Shown here: positions 1-9,159 of the stretch, in pieces
Layout: each line of letters begins with the position of its first letter
Position numbering within the stretch: position 1 is the first letter of the stretch
Assembly: GCF_003111685.1 (NCBI RefSeq)
Contig: NZ_CP022190.1
Location: 248,001-312,000 of the forward strand
Length of the DNA stretch: 64,000 bases
Source: Alloyangia pacifica
GTDB lineage: Bacteria; Pseudomonadota; Alphaproteobacteria; Rhodobacterales; Rhodobacteraceae
Reading direction: 5' to 3'
The notes under the pieces: model-generated
The model's input: the letters and a program-made list of their open reading frames with translations, nothing else
Databases searched by the model: none
What the model was told of the DNA's origin: nothing
Program-made: the position numbers and the translations under genes

Positions 1-906
1 CAGACCCAATCCGAAGGTCACCAGCCCCATGACGAAGGCGGCGATCACCACGCCGGGGATCGAGCCCGACCCGCCGAGGATCGACACCCCGCCCAGCACC
101 ACCATGGTCACCACCTCGAGCTCCCAGCCGAAGGCGATGGAGGGGCGCGTCGAGCCGAGCCGCGAGGTCAGGCAAATCGCCGCGACGCCCGACATGAGCC
201 CGGTGAGCAGGAAGAGGATGAACTTCACCCGCGCCACCCGGATCCCCGAGAAGGTCGCGGCGGTGGCATTGTTGCCGATGGCATAGACCATGCGGCCAAA
301 GTTGGTCCGGTGCAGCAAGACGTAATAGAGGACCGCCAGCAGCGCGAAGAGTACGACCTCGAAGGAGATCACCCAAGCGACATAGCCCTGCCCGAAAAAG
401 GCGAACTCAGCCGGGTAGCCGCGGTAGGCGCCATCGCCGAGCACGATGTAGGAAATGCCGCGGAAGAGGCTCATGGTGCCGATGGTCACCACGATGGACG
501 GCAGGCCCATGCGGGTCACCAGCACGGCGTTGAAGGCCCCGCAGACAAGCCCGGTGGCAAGGCCGATCAGCACCAGCTCGGGCGTCCCCGCGCCGTATTG
601 CACGGCGGCCCCCATGGCGGTGGAGCAGAGCGCGATGATCGAGGCGACCGAGAGGTCGATCTCGCCGCTGATGATCAGCAGCGCCATGGCGAAGGCGATC
701 ATCGCCTTTTCGGTGAAGTTGAAAGTCGCGTCGCTGAGGTTCCAGGCGTTGAGGAAATAGGGCGACGCGAAGCTGTTGGCGATGAAGATCGCCACGGCGA
801 CTGCGAAGAGCAGCAGCTCCCAGCTTTTCAGCAGTCGCGCGCCGGGGCTCTGGAGCCGGTCGGGGATGTGGCGAGGGGCCTGCTGCTGGTCGGCGATGTC
901 GGTCAT
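1..906 (-). CDS. rhaQ: Rhamnose ABC transporter permease RhaQ (partial, 3' end missing)
   Basis: Inner-membrane permease of a CUT2-type sugar ABC importer, one of two in the rhamnose system. The visible 302 residues start MTDIADQQQAPRH and contain several hydrophobic segments plus the family signature ISGEIDLSVASIIAL around residues 78-92 and a GGVSILGGSGS loop near the cut end. The ATG overlaps the stop of rhaP (ATGA), so the two are translationally coupled. The gene runs off the left edge; in rhizobial rha operons a mutarotase (rhaU) and kinase (rhaK) follow. The family call is firm. The substrate is inferred from the flanking rhaDI genes. Confidence 0.9.
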   Translation of the reverse strand, partial: MTDIADQQQAPRHIPDRLQSPGARLLKSWELLLFAVAVAIFIANSFASPYFLNAWNLSDATFNFTEKAMIAFAMALLIISGEIDLSVASIIALCSTAMGAAVQYGAGTPELVLIGLATGLVCGAFNAVLVTRMGLPSIVVTIGTMSLFRGISYIVLGDGAYRGYPAEFAFFGQGYVAWVISFEVVLFALLAVLYYVLLHRTNFGRMVYAIGNNATAATFSGIRVARVKFILFLLTGLMSGVAAICLTSRLGSTRPSIAFGWELEVVTMVVLGGVSILGGSGSIPGVVIAAFVMGLVTFGLGL

Positions 907-1883
907 GCGTGGCCCTCCGCGCGCTTGAGAATGATGCGGCCCTTGCTGCGGGCCGAGCGGCTGTTGAAGGCCACCGCGACGATGATCGCCGTCCCAGAGA
1001 TGGCGAGCTGCCAGAACGGCGAGATGTCGACCACCGGCAGGGCGTTCTTGACGATGCCGAGAAAGAGCGCACCCAGGAGTGTGCCGAGGATGGTCCCTGC
1101 CCCGCCGGCGATCGAGATGCCGCCGATGACGCAGGCGGCCACGACCTCGAGCTCGAAGCCACCGGCGATATCGACATAGGCCACCGAGTAGCGGGCGACC
1201 CAGAGATAACCGGTGAGCCCCGCCAGCATGCCCGAGATGGTGAAGGCCATGAACTGGGTGCGGCCGACGTCGATGCCGGTATAGACCGCCGCATGCGGGT
1301 TGCCGCCCACGGCGTAAAAGGCACGGCCGAGCGGCGTGCGCGCGATGCCGATGAAAAAGAGCCCGGTGACGAGGATGGCGATCCAGGCGAGCACCGGAAG
1401 GCCGAGGATATCGGCGCGCGGGAAGCCGGTGAAGGCGGCGCTCATCTCATGCGCATTGACCCAGGCGCCGCCGGACAGGACGAAGATGAGGCCCCGGTAA
1501 ATGGTCATCGTGCCCAGCGTCACCACGATAGGCGGGATGTTGAGCGTCCAGACCATGATGCCGTTGATCATGCCCATCACTGCGCCCATGGCGAGCGCGA
1601 GGATCAGGATCGCGGCCACCGGTACGCCCGGATAGGCGGCGTTGAGCATGGCGCAGACCATGCCGGTCAGCGCGAGGTTGGCGGCGACCGACAGGTCGAT
1701 GCAGCGGGTGAGGATCACCACCGTCTGCCCCAGCGCCAGCAGGATCAGCGGCGAGGTGTCGGTGAACACCCGGGCAAGGTTTCCGGGCTCGACGAAGGCC
1801 GGGAACCGACTGGCGATCAGCGCCAGAAGCGCGAGGATCGCAGCCGACAGGATCGCCTCGCGCGATTTCAGGAAGGTTCTCAT
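903..1883 (-). CDS. rhaP: Rhamnose ABC transporter permease RhaP
   Basis: A 326-residue RbsC/AraH-type permease that pairs with RhaQ to form the membrane channel of the importer. It starts MRTFLKSREAIL and has about 8-10 hydrophobic helices. The conserved CUT2 motif LTRCIDLSVAANLALTG lies near residues 58-74 and the GGISIAGGAGT loop near residue 252. Its stop overlaps the rhaQ start. A 112-nt gap holding a hairpin separates it from rhaT upstream, unlike the tight coupling elsewhere in the operon. Substrate assignment to L-rhamnose rests on the operon context. Confidence 0.9.
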   Translation of the reverse strand: MRTFLKSREAILSAAILALLALIASRFPAFVEPGNLARVFTDTSPLILLALGQTVVILTRCIDLSVAANLALTGMVCAMLNAAYPGVPVAAILILALAMGAVMGMINGIMVWTLNIPPIVVTLGTMTIYRGLIFVLSGGAWVNAHEMSAAFTGFPRADILGLPVLAWIAILVTGLFFIGIARTPLGRAFYAVGGNPHAAVYTGIDVGRTQFMAFTISGMLAGLTGYLWVARYSVAYVDIAGGFELEVVAACVIGGISIAGGAGTILGTLLGALFLGIVKNALPVVDISPFWQLAISGTAIIVAVAFNSRSARSKGRIILKRAEGHA

Positions 1884-1910
1884 CGGGCGGCTCCCTGTGC
1901 CGGTGGGCGG

Positions 1911-1985
1911 CTTGGGGCGCTGCCCCCTCTTGGCCTGACGGCCAATTCAGCCCCGGGATATTTCTTTCCAGACGAAGGACAGGCG
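1911..1985. repeat. Noncoding element between rhaT and rhaP, candidate Rhodobacterales intergenic repeat
   Basis: The 112-nt gap carries a perfect hairpin (TTGGCC-TGAC-GGCCAA, 1930-1945) followed by a CCCCGGGATATTTCTTTCC-like segment and a CAGACGAAGGAC tail. From memory, elements of the form 'CCCCGG-rATATTT-cAGAyGAAGA' recur between genes in Rhodobacteraceae. Only this one copy was recognised here, so the repeat identity is a suspicion, not shown by the window. Confidence 0.35.
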
Positions 1986-1995
1986 GCGGCGCGGA

Positions 1996-3543
1996 TCATG
2001 GCTGCGCCCCGATGCCGGCGGCGTGGCGAACGAGGTTTTCCGGTGTGAGCGCCGCACCCTCCAGCTCGGCGGCGATGAGCCCCTCGCGCATGACGATCAC
2101 CCGGTCGGACATGCCCAGCACCTCGGGGATCTCGGAGCTGACCATGATCACCGACAGGCCCTGCGCCGCCAGCTCGGCCATGAAGCCATGGACGGCGGCC
2201 TTGGAGCCGATGTCGATGCCCTTGGTGGGCTCGTCGAGGATGATCACCTTGGGTTTCGTCGCCAGCCACTTGGCGATCACCACCTTCTGCTGGTTGCCGC
2301 CCGAGAGCGTCCCGACGTCCTGATCGAGCGCCGCGGCGCGCAGGTCGAGCCGTTCTGTATAGGTGCGCGCGAGGGCGAATTCCTCGCTGAGCCGCAGGAA
2401 GCCCCGGCGCGAGGTCTGCGCCAGCGAGGGCAGCGTGACGTTCTGGAAGATCGGCAGGCCGATCACCGCGCCCTGCCGGCCGCGGTCCTCGGGGACGTAG
2501 ACGATGCCGTTTTCCACAGCCTCGGCGGGCGAGCGGATCACCCGCACCTGCCCGTCGATGCGCACCGCGCCCTTGCTGGGTTTCGTCACGCCGAAGAGTG
2601 CCTGCATGAGCTCGGAGCGCCCTGCCCCGACCAGCCCGTAGAACCCGAGGATCTCGCCGCGGCGCAGGGTGAAGTTGATCTCGTCGAACTCGGTGGGATG
2701 GGCGTAGCCGACCACCTTCAGCACCTCACCCCCGATGTTATGGGCACGCTGCGGAAAGATCTGGTCGACCGCGCGGCCGACCATCAGGCGCACCAGCTCG
2801 GCCTCGTCCACATCGGCGATCAGGCCCGAGCCGACGTGCTGGCCGTCGCGGAAGACGGTGAAGCGGTCGGCGATGCGGAAGATCTCGTCGAATTTGTGGG
2901 AAATGAAGAGGATGGCCCGGCCCTCGGCGCGCAACCGCTCGACCAGCTCGTAAAGCTCTTCGATCTCCTTGTGCGACAGCGCGGCGGTGGGCTCGTCCAT
3001 GATGACGACGCGGGCATCGACCGAAAGCGCGCGGGCGATGGCCACGAGGTGCTTCGAGGCGATGCCGAGCTCGCGCAGCGGCATGTCGGGATCGAGATCG
3101 GCGTCGATGCGCGACAGGATCTCCTGCGCGTCCCTGCGCATCTTCGGCCAGTCGATCAGCCCGAAGCGCCCGCGCGGCGCATGGCCGATGAAGATGTTCT
3201 CGGCGACGCTGAGTTCGTCGAAGAGCACCGTTTCCTGGTGGATCGCGGTGATCCCCGCGGCGGTGGCATCCTGAGCGGTGGTGAACTGCACAGGCTGCCC
3301 GGCAAGGCTGATCGTGCCGGCGTCGGGCTGGTAGATGCCGGTCAGCGTCTTCACGATGGTCGACTTGCCAGCACCGTTCTCGCCCACCAGCGCGGTGACC
3401 TGGCCGGGGTAAAGATCGAGCGTGACGCCGTCGAGGGCCTTCACCCCCGGGAATGTCTTGGTGATCCCCTCGAGCCGCAGCACGGGCGCGGCATCCCCCG
3501 CCGCCGCGGCGACAGGTGGGGTGGTGAGGCTGACTTGCATCAT
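1996..3543 (-). CDS. rhaT: Rhamnose ABC transporter ATP-binding protein RhaT
   Basis: A 515-residue double ATPase (two fused nucleotide-binding domains), as usual for CUT2 sugar importers. Domain 1 has the Walker A motif GENGAGKST (about residues 54-62) and Walker B VVIMDEPTAALS (about 180-191). Domain 2 has [14 protein letters not shown] and Walker B VIILDEPTKGID (about 415-445). As is typical of the family, the second Walker A is degenerate (GLVGAGRSE). Two adjacent ATG codons (3543 and 3540) could start it. It lies between rhaS and rhaP in the usual order S-T-P-Q. It energises uptake at the cytoplasmic face of the inner membrane. Confidence 0.93.
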   Translation of the reverse strand: MMQVSLTTPPVAAAAGDAAPVLRLEGITKTFPGVKALDGVTLDLYPGQVTALVGENGAGKSTIVKTLTGIYQPDAGTISLAGQPVQFTTAQDATAAGITAIHQETVLFDELSVAENIFIGHAPRGRFGLIDWPKMRRDAQEILSRIDADLDPDMPLRELGIASKHLVAIARALSVDARVVIMDEPTAALSHKEIEELYELVERLRAEGRAILFISHKFDEIFRIADRFTVFRDGQHVGSGLIADVDEAELVRLMVGRAVDQIFPQRAHNIGGEVLKVVGYAHPTEFDEINFTLRRGEILGFYGLVGAGRSELMQALFGVTKPSKGAVRIDGQVRVIRSPAEAVENGIVYVPEDRGRQGAVIGLPIFQNVTLPSLAQTSRRGFLRLSEEFALARTYTERLDLRAAALDQDVGTLSGGNQQKVVIAKWLATKPKVIILDEPTKGIDIGSKAAVHGFMAELAAQGLSVIMVSSEIPEVLGMSDRVIVMREGLIAAELEGAALTPENLVRHAAGIGAQP

Positions 3544-3572
3544 GGCCCCCGGTGTCTGGGTTTGGGTGGGAG

Positions 3573-3594
3573 CCCGGCGCAGAGGCGCGCCGGG
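3573..3594 (-). other. Stem-loop between rhaS and rhaT
   Basis: A perfect inverted repeat with 8-bp arms (CCCGGCGC / GCGCCGGG) and a 6-nt loop sits just after the rhaS stop, with no T-tract. Such structures after binding-protein genes usually protect the upstream mRNA or reduce read-through, giving more binding protein than membrane components. Confidence 0.6.
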
Positions 3595-3612
3595 GCCGGG
3601 ATCGGAGCAGGA

Positions 3613-4611
3613 TCAGAAGATGCTCTTGAACTCGTCGATGTTGCTCTCGTCGTAGACGAAGGGGTCGGCCATGGCGCCCTCGTTGTTGTCGTCGAGGGTC
3701 AGCGTGCCCATGCGGCCCATGGGGATCTCGGCGCCCGGGGCGGCCTCGGCATCGCCGGTGGCCAGCTCGTAGGCGAGATAGGTCGCCGAGTAGCCCAGAT
3801 CGATCGGGTTCCAGATGGCGAAGCTCTTCGATGCGCCGCTCTCGATCGCGCCGGCCATCTCGGACGGCAGGCCGAGACCGGTGACGTTCACCTGCCCGAC
3901 CTTGCCGGCGTCCTCGACGGCGCGGGCGGCGGCGACGATGCCCACCGAGGTCGGCGCGATGATCGCGTCGAGATCGGGGTAGGTCTGCATCAGGCCCTGC
4001 GCCTCGCGGTAGGATTTGTCCGCCAGATCGTCGCCGTAGACCGTGCCCACCACCTCGATGCCCGTGTAGTCGCCCATCACCTTGTTCATCTCCTCGATCC
4101 AGATGTTCTGGTTGGTCGAGGTGGTGGTGGCCGAAAGCACCGCGACCTCGCCGCCCTCGGGCAGGTTGTCGGCGGCAAGCTTGATGATCATGTTGCCGAT
4201 GAGCGGGTTCGACGAGGGGTTGAGGTGCATCTGACGGCCCTCGGGCGCGACGCCGCTGTCCCAGGAAATCACCGTGATGCCACGCTGCATCGCCTTCTTC
4301 AGGGCGGGTACCAGCGCGTCGGTGTCATTGGCCGAGACGGCGATTGCATCGACGTTCTGCGCGATCAGCGCGTTGATCACCTCGATCTGGCCCTCGGCGG
4401 TGGTGTCGGTCGGGCCGGTGTAGATCACCTCGACACTGCCGAGCTCGGCGGCGGCTTCCTCGGCGCCCTTGGCGGCGGCTTCGAAAAAGCCAATGCCGAG
4501 CGCCTTCACCACCAGCGCGATGCGCACGCTGTCCTGTGCCTGCGCGGCGCCGCCGGCCAGCAGCATCGCGGCCAGCGCGGTTCCTCCGAAAAGTCGTCTC
4601 GTAATGCCCAT
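3613..4611 (-). CDS. rhaS: Rhamnose-binding periplasmic protein RhaS
   Basis: A 332-residue periplasmic substrate-binding protein of the ribose/autoinducer-2 type (Peripla_BP_4 fold). The start at 4611 (MGITRRLFGGTALA) is chosen because a GGAGGA motif stands directly upstream; a start ten codons earlier lacks this support. A signal peptide is clear: RR, a hydrophobic stretch (TALAAMLLAGGAAQA) and a cleavage-like AQA-QD. The mature part begins VRIALVVKALGIGFFEAAAKGAEEA, the sugar-binding N-lobe. First transport gene of the operon after rhaR, followed by a stem-loop. Confidence 0.93.
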   Translation of the reverse strand: MGITRRLFGGTALAAMLLAGGAAQAQDSVRIALVVKALGIGFFEAAAKGAEEAAAELGSVEVIYTGPTDTTAEGQIEVINALIAQNVDAIAVSANDTDALVPALKKAMQRGITVISWDSGVAPEGRQMHLNPSSNPLIGNMIIKLAADNLPEGGEVAVLSATTTSTNQNIWIEEMNKVMGDYTGIEVVGTVYGDDLADKSYREAQGLMQTYPDLDAIIAPTSVGIVAAARAVEDAGKVGQVNVTGLGLPSEMAGAIESGASKSFAIWNPIDLGYSATYLAYELATGDAEAAPGAEIPMGRMGTLTLDDNNEGAMADPFVYDESNIDEFKSIF

Positions 4612-4657
4612 GGTATCCTCCCTGAATTTATGAGCGTTCACGTGTCGCGCGGTGCGG

Positions 4658-5458
4658 TCACCCTGCCCCGGCGGTTTTCGCCCGTCCCGTCTGCGCCACG
4701 ATCAGCCGGATCTCGGCTGCCTCCAGCATCGAGGCGGTGCGGTCGGAAATCCCCTCGTCGGTGATGACGATGTCGATGCGCTCGAGCGGGCAGAGCACCA
4801 GGCTCGAACGGTTGTCGAATTTCGAGCTGTCCACGAGCACCACCAGCTCGTCGGCCTGATCGATCAGCTTTTCCTCGGCCTGAATGAGCAGCGGGTCGGC
4901 CTCCATCAGACCGATCGGCCCGAGCGCATGGGCGCCCATGAACATGCGCTTGGCGTAATAGTGGCGCGTCATGTCGCTCGCGAAGGGCGAAAGGATGATG
5001 TTCTGCTCGCGGTAGAGCGCGCCGCCGGGCAGCATCACCGTGTTCTTGGAGTTCTTCAGCAGGTGCTCGGCGATCGGAAAGCTGTTGGTCAGGACCTGCA
5101 GCCGGCGGTTGGCCAGCGGGTGCACCATCTGAAAGGTCGTGGTGCCGCCGTTGATGATGATCGCCTCGCCGTCGTCGCAGAGCGCGACGGCCTCGCGGGC
5201 GATGGCTTGCTTCTGGTCGATGTTGATCGACTGATTGACCGCGAAGGGCCGCCCGGCCAGCCCCGGCAGCGGCGGCGGGGTCAGCGCCTCGGCGCCGCCG
5301 CGCACCCGGCGCAGCCGCTTGGCGGCGTGCAGCGTGGCGATGTCGCGGCGGATCGTCGCCTCCGAGGTGCCGGTCAGCGACACAAGTTCCGACACCGTCA
5401 CGATCGGCCGCTCCTGGACGGCGGAAAGTATGATCCTGTGGCGTTCCGTTTCGTGCAT
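4658..5458 (-). CDS. rhaR: DeoR-family transcriptional regulator RhaR
   Basis: A 266-residue DeoR-type repressor. The N-terminal helix-turn-helix is typical: RHRIILSAVQERPIVTVSELV, then the recognition part TGTSEATIRRDI at about residues 29-40. The C-terminal sugar-phosphate sensor domain contains the IINGGTTTFQM motif (about 99-109) and VLVDSSKFDNRS near residue 210. It is first in the rha transport operon and faces rhaD across the 186-bp control region, the usual location for a regulator acting on both directions. The effector is likely a phosphorylated rhamnose intermediate (inference). Confidence 0.9.
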   Translation of the reverse strand: MHETERHRIILSAVQERPIVTVSELVSLTGTSEATIRRDIATLHAAKRLRRVRGGAEALTPPPLPGLAGRPFAVNQSINIDQKQAIAREAVALCDDGEAIIINGGTTTFQMVHPLANRRLQVLTNSFPIAEHLLKNSKNTVMLPGGALYREQNIILSPFASDMTRHYYAKRMFMGAHALGPIGLMEADPLLIQAEEKLIDQADELVVLVDSSKFDNRSSLVLCPLERIDIVITDEGISDRTASMLEAAEIRLIVAQTGRAKTAGAG

Positions 5459-5502
5459 CTGGTCCTCCCGTTCGGTTCAGATTGGACGAATCCCCCCTCA
5501 AG

Positions 5503-5550
5503 TCAATCATCATTTTTCATATTCAATCATGCTGCGTCGCCGCATGATTG
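5503..5550. promoter_or_regulatory. Divergent rhaR/rhaD control region, probable RhaR operator
   Basis: A perfect inverted repeat CAATCATGC-N9-GCATGATTG occupies 5524-5550. An extra half-site TCAATCAT lies 20 bp upstream (5503-5510), in phase with the half-site at 5523. A TTGACA hexamer follows at 5568-5573 in the direction of rhaD, although no convincing -10 was found. Long arms with a two-turn half-site repeat fit a DeoR-family operator. RhaR binding is inferred from position. Confidence 0.65.
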
Positions 5551-5644
5551 TTTTTGATCGTTTCTGGTTGACAGATCGCAGGGCGAGCCGCAGCTTTCTG
5601 GGCGAGGAGGCGGCCATATCGGACCGCGACAACGGAGGATCACC

Positions 5645-7744
5645 ATGCTGGCAAAGCCCAAGGACCGCCTGCAAAATCTGTGGGATAGCGGCAAGGCTGC
5701 GGGGATGAACGAGCCCGAGAAGCTGCTCTACCGGTCCAACCTTCTGGGGTCGGACAAGCGAATCACCAACTACGGCGGCGGCAACACCTCGGCCAAGGTC
5801 ATGGAGCGCGACCCGCTCACCGGCGAGCAGGTTGAGGTGCTCTGGGTGAAGGGCTCGGGCGGCGACGTCGGCTCGATGAAGCTGGACGGGTTTTCGACCC
5901 TCTACATGGACAAGCTGCGGGCTTTGAAAGGGGTCTACCGCGGGGTGGCTTTCGAGGACGAGATGGTCGGCTACCTGCCGCATTGTACCTTCAACCTGAA
6001 CCCGCGCGCCGCCTCGATCGACACGCCGCTGCACGCCTACGTGCCCCGCGCCCATGTCGACCACATGCACGCCGACGCGATCATCGCCATCGCCGCCTCG
6101 AAGGATTCACAGGCACTGACTCGGGAGATTTTCGGGGACCGCATCGGTTGGCTGCCCTGGAAGCGCCCCGGCTACGAGCTGGGTCTCTGGCTCGAGCAAT
6201 TCTGCCTCGAGAACCCCGAGGCGGACGGCGTCGTGCTGGAAAGCCACGGGCTCTTTACCTGGGGCGACACCGCCGAGAGCTGCTACGCCACCACCATAGA
6301 CATCATCAACGAGGCCATCGGCTGGCTCGACGCGAAGACCGAGGGCGTGCCCGCCTTCGGCGGCGCCAAGCTGCAGAGCCTTGCCCCCGAGGCGCGGCGC
6401 GAGGTCGCGGCGACGCTGATGCCGGCGATCCGCGGCTTGGTGTCGGGCAACCAGCACATGGTCGGCCATTTCGACGACCAGGAGGCGGTGCTGGACTTCG
6501 TCAACTCGAACGCGCTCGAGACGCTGGCCCCGATGGGCACCTCCTGCCCGGATCACTTCCTGCGCACCAAGATCGCGCCGCTGGTGGTGGATTTCGACCC
6601 TGACAAAGCGGATCTGGACGCCGTACTGGCCGGCCTCCCCGCCCAGGTCGAAGCCTACCGCGACAGCTACGCCGCCTATTACGCCCGCTGCAAGCGGCCC
6701 GACTCCCCTGCCCTGCGCGACCCTAACGCGGTGGTTTATCTCGTTCCCGGCGTCGGCATGATCACCTTTGCCAAGGACAAGGCGACGGCCCGCATCTCGG
6801 GTGAGTTCTACGTGAACGCCATCAACGTGATGCGCGGCGCCTCGGCGGTCAGTGCCTATCAGGGCCTGCCCGAGCAGGAAGCCTTCGACATCGAGTACTG
6901 GCTGCTCGAAGAAGCGAAGCTGCAGCGCATGCCGAAACCGAAGTCGCTGGCCGGTCGCGTGGCGCTGGTTACGGGCGGCGGCGGTGGCATCGGCGCCGCC
7001 ACCGCAGAGCGACTGCTGCGCGAGGGCGCCTGCGTGGTGTTGGCGGATATCGACCTTGCGGCAGCGGAAAAGGTGCAGGAACGACTTTCCAGTGTCTATT
7101 CCAGCGATGTCGTGCGCGCGGTGGCGGTCGACGTGACGCAAGAGGACGCGGTTGCCAGAGCCTATTCAGAGACTGCCGTAGAGTTCGGCGGAGTCGATAT
7201 TCTTGTCTCGAACGCGGGCATCGCATCGTCGGCGCCGGTGGAAGAAACCTCGCTCGCGCTCTGGAGCCGCAACATGGATATCCTCGCCACCGGCTACTTC
7301 CTTGTCTCGCGCGAGGCTTTCGGGCTGCTGCGCAAGCAGGGGCTGGGTGGCTCCATCGTCTTTATAGGGTCTAAGAACGGCCTCGCGGCCTCGCCCAATG
7401 CCTCGGCCTATTGCACCGCCAAGGCGTCGGAGCTGCACCTGGCGCGCTGTCTTGCGCTGGAAGGCGCCGAGCTCGGCATCCGGGTGAACGTGGTGAACCC
7501 CGACGCGGTGCTGCGCGGATCGCGCATCTGGGAGGGGGAATGGCTCGACCAGCGCGCCTCGACCTACGACACCGACAAGGCGGGCCTCGAGGAGATGTAC
7601 CGCAACCGCTCGATGCTGAAGCGGTCTGTGCTGCCCGAGGACATTGCCGAAGCCGCTTATTTCCTGGCCTCGGACCTTTCGGCCAAGTCGACAGGCAATA
7701 TCCTCAACGTCGATGCGGGCAACAAGGAAGCCTTCACACGATAA
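5645..7744 (+). CDS. rhaD: Bifunctional rhamnulose-1-phosphate aldolase / short-chain dehydrogenase RhaD
   Basis: A 699-residue fusion known from rhizobial rhamnose operons. Residues about 1-420 are a class II aldolase domain with metal-binding histidines in DHMHADA and a SHGLFTWG motif; it splits L-rhamnulose-1-phosphate into dihydroxyacetone phosphate and L-lactaldehyde. Residues about 434-699 are an SDR domain with the NAD-binding glycine motif TGGGGGIG and the catalytic YCTAK, expected to oxidise lactaldehyde. A good ribosome site (GGAGG) precedes the ATG. The gap to rhaI is 76 bp. The Escherichia coli aldolase lacks the second domain, so this is the fused variant. Confidence 0.93.
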   Translation: MLAKPKDRLQNLWDSGKAAGMNEPEKLLYRSNLLGSDKRITNYGGGNTSAKVMERDPLTGEQVEVLWVKGSGGDVGSMKLDGFSTLYMDKLRALKGVYRGVAFEDEMVGYLPHCTFNLNPRAASIDTPLHAYVPRAHVDHMHADAIIAIAASKDSQALTREIFGDRIGWLPWKRPGYELGLWLEQFCLENPEADGVVLESHGLFTWGDTAESCYATTIDIINEAIGWLDAKTEGVPAFGGAKLQSLAPEARREVAATLMPAIRGLVSGNQHMVGHFDDQEAVLDFVNSNALETLAPMGTSCPDHFLRTKIAPLVVDFDPDKADLDAVLAGLPAQVEAYRDSYAAYYARCKRPDSPALRDPNAVVYLVPGVGMITFAKDKATARISGEFYVNAINVMRGASAVSAYQGLPEQEAFDIEYWLLEEAKLQRMPKPKSLAGRVALVTGGGGGIGAATAERLLREGACVVLADIDLAAAEKVQERLSSVYSSDVVRAVAVDVTQEDAVARAYSETAVEFGGVDILVSNAGIASSAPVEETSLALWSRNMDILATGYFLVSREAFGLLRKQGLGGSIVFIGSKNGLAASPNASAYCTAKASELHLARCLALEGAELGIRVNVVNPDAVLRGSRIWEGEWLDQRASTYDTDKAGLEEMYRNRSMLKRSVLPEDIAEAAYFLASDLSAKSTGNILNVDAGNKEAFTR

Positions 7745-7820
7745 GTCTCTAATTCGGCGGCACGGGCATCCCGCGCCGCCTCTTTCACGCCGTCCGGGAG
7801 AGGCGGCACGGGAGGATTAC

Positions 7821-9095
7821 ATGATCGACAGCGATCTCATCGCCGCGCAGAACGCGGAGCGCGCCGAGGCGCTCACCTACGACTACGAGGCCCTGGGCGC
7901 GCAGCTTGCCCGCCGCGGCGTCGATATCGACACTATCAAGCGCAAAGTCGCCGCTTATGGCGTGGCCGTGCCGAGTTGGGGCGTGGGAACCGGCGGGACG
8001 CGCTTTGCCCGGTTCCCCGGCGGCGGCGAGCCGCGCGACATCTTCGACAAGCTCGACGACTGCGGCGTGATCCACCAGCTGACCGCGGCCACGCCCACCG
8101 TTTCGCTGCACATCCCCTGGGACAAGCAGGACCCTGCTGCGCTGCTTGAAAAGGCCGCCTCGCTGGGCTTGGGGTTCGATGCCATGAACTCCAACACCTT
8201 CCAGGACCAGCCTGGCCAAAACCTCAGCTACAAGTTCGGCTCTTTGTCGCACACCGATGCGGCGGTGCGGGCACAGGCGATCGAACACAACCTCGAATGC
8301 ATCGAAATCGGCTCGAAACTGGGGTCCAAGGCTCTGACGGTCTGGATCGGTGATGGGTCGAACTTCCCTGGCCAAACCGATCTGACGGCCCAGTTCGAGC
8401 GCTATCTCTTGGCGATGCAGGAGATCTACAAGGGTCTGCCCGAGGACTGGCGGCTGTTTTCCGAGCACAAGATGTTCGAACCCGCCTTCTATTCCACCGT
8501 CGTGCAGGACTGGGGCACGAACTATCTCATCGCCAGGGAACTCGGGGAGCGGGCCTTCTGCCTTGTCGATCTTGGCCACCATGCGCCGAACACCAATATC
8601 GAGATGATCGTCGCCCGGCTGATCCAGTTCGGCAAACTTGGCGGCTTCCACTTCAATGACAGCAAGTATGGCGACGACGATCTCGACACCGGGAGCATCG
8701 ACCCGTTCCGGCTGTTCCTCGTGTTCAACGAGTTGGTCGCGGCCGAGGGCAAGAAGGGCTTTGCGCCCGCCCATATGCTCGACCAGTCGCACAACGTCAC
8801 CGACCCGATCGAGAGCCTTGTCTCCTCGGCCAACGAGGTCCGCCGCGCCTACGCGCAGGCGCTGCTCGTGGACCGCGCCGCTCTGAAAGGCTTCCAGGAA
8901 GAGAATGACGCGCTGATGGCCGCCGCGACGATGAAGGCCGCCTACCGGGTCGACGTGGAGCCGATCCTCGGCATGGCCCGCCTCGAGGCCGGCGGGGCAA
9001 TCGATCCCGTTGCGACCTACAGGGCGTCGAACTACCGCGCGCGGGTCTCCGCGGAGCGGCCCGAAGTCTGTGGTGCGGGGGGCGGGATCGTCTGA
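7821..9095 (+). CDS. rhaI: L-rhamnose isomerase RhaI (rhizobial type)
   Basis: A 424-residue isomerase converting L-rhamnose to L-rhamnulose. The start at ATG 7821 (MIDSDLIAAQNAE) is preceded by GGAGG; upstream in-frame sequence overlaps rhaD and is not protein-like. Recognisable segments are SEHKMFEPAFYSTVVQDWG and LVDLGHHAPN, expected to carry metal and substrate ligands in the TIM barrel. It follows rhaD in the same operon and ends just before a strong terminator. The kinase that phosphorylates rhamnulose (rhaK) is not visible and is expected left of the window. Confidence 0.92.
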   Translation: MIDSDLIAAQNAERAEALTYDYEALGAQLARRGVDIDTIKRKVAAYGVAVPSWGVGTGGTRFARFPGGGEPRDIFDKLDDCGVIHQLTAATPTVSLHIPWDKQDPAALLEKAASLGLGFDAMNSNTFQDQPGQNLSYKFGSLSHTDAAVRAQAIEHNLECIEIGSKLGSKALTVWIGDGSNFPGQTDLTAQFERYLLAMQEIYKGLPEDWRLFSEHKMFEPAFYSTVVQDWGTNYLIARELGERAFCLVDLGHHAPNTNIEMIVARLIQFGKLGGFHFNDSKYGDDDLDTGSIDPFRLFLVFNELVAAEGKKGFAPAHMLDQSHNVTDPIESLVSSANEVRRAYAQALLVDRAALKGFQEENDALMAAATMKAAYRVDVEPILGMARLEAGGAIDPVATYRASNYRARVSAERPEVCGAGGGIV

Positions 9096-9131
9096 TCCGG
9101 AAAAACCCCGTTTCTGAAGCAAATTTCCCGT

Positions 9132-9159
9132 CCCGGCAGCGAAATCTGCCGGGTTTTTT
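9132..9159 (+). terminator. Rho-independent terminator of rhaDI
   Basis: A perfect 8-bp stem (CCCGGCAG / CTGCCGGG) with a 6-nt loop is followed directly by six T, 36 bp after the rhaI stop. Confidence 0.9.

Noticed and set aside
2023..4764. A 913-codon open frame on the plus strand opposite rhaT and rhaS
   Set aside because: It is antisense to two clear ABC transporter genes; composition is rich in H, D, G, R and Q with no recognisable domain, typical of the opposite strand of GC-rich genes.
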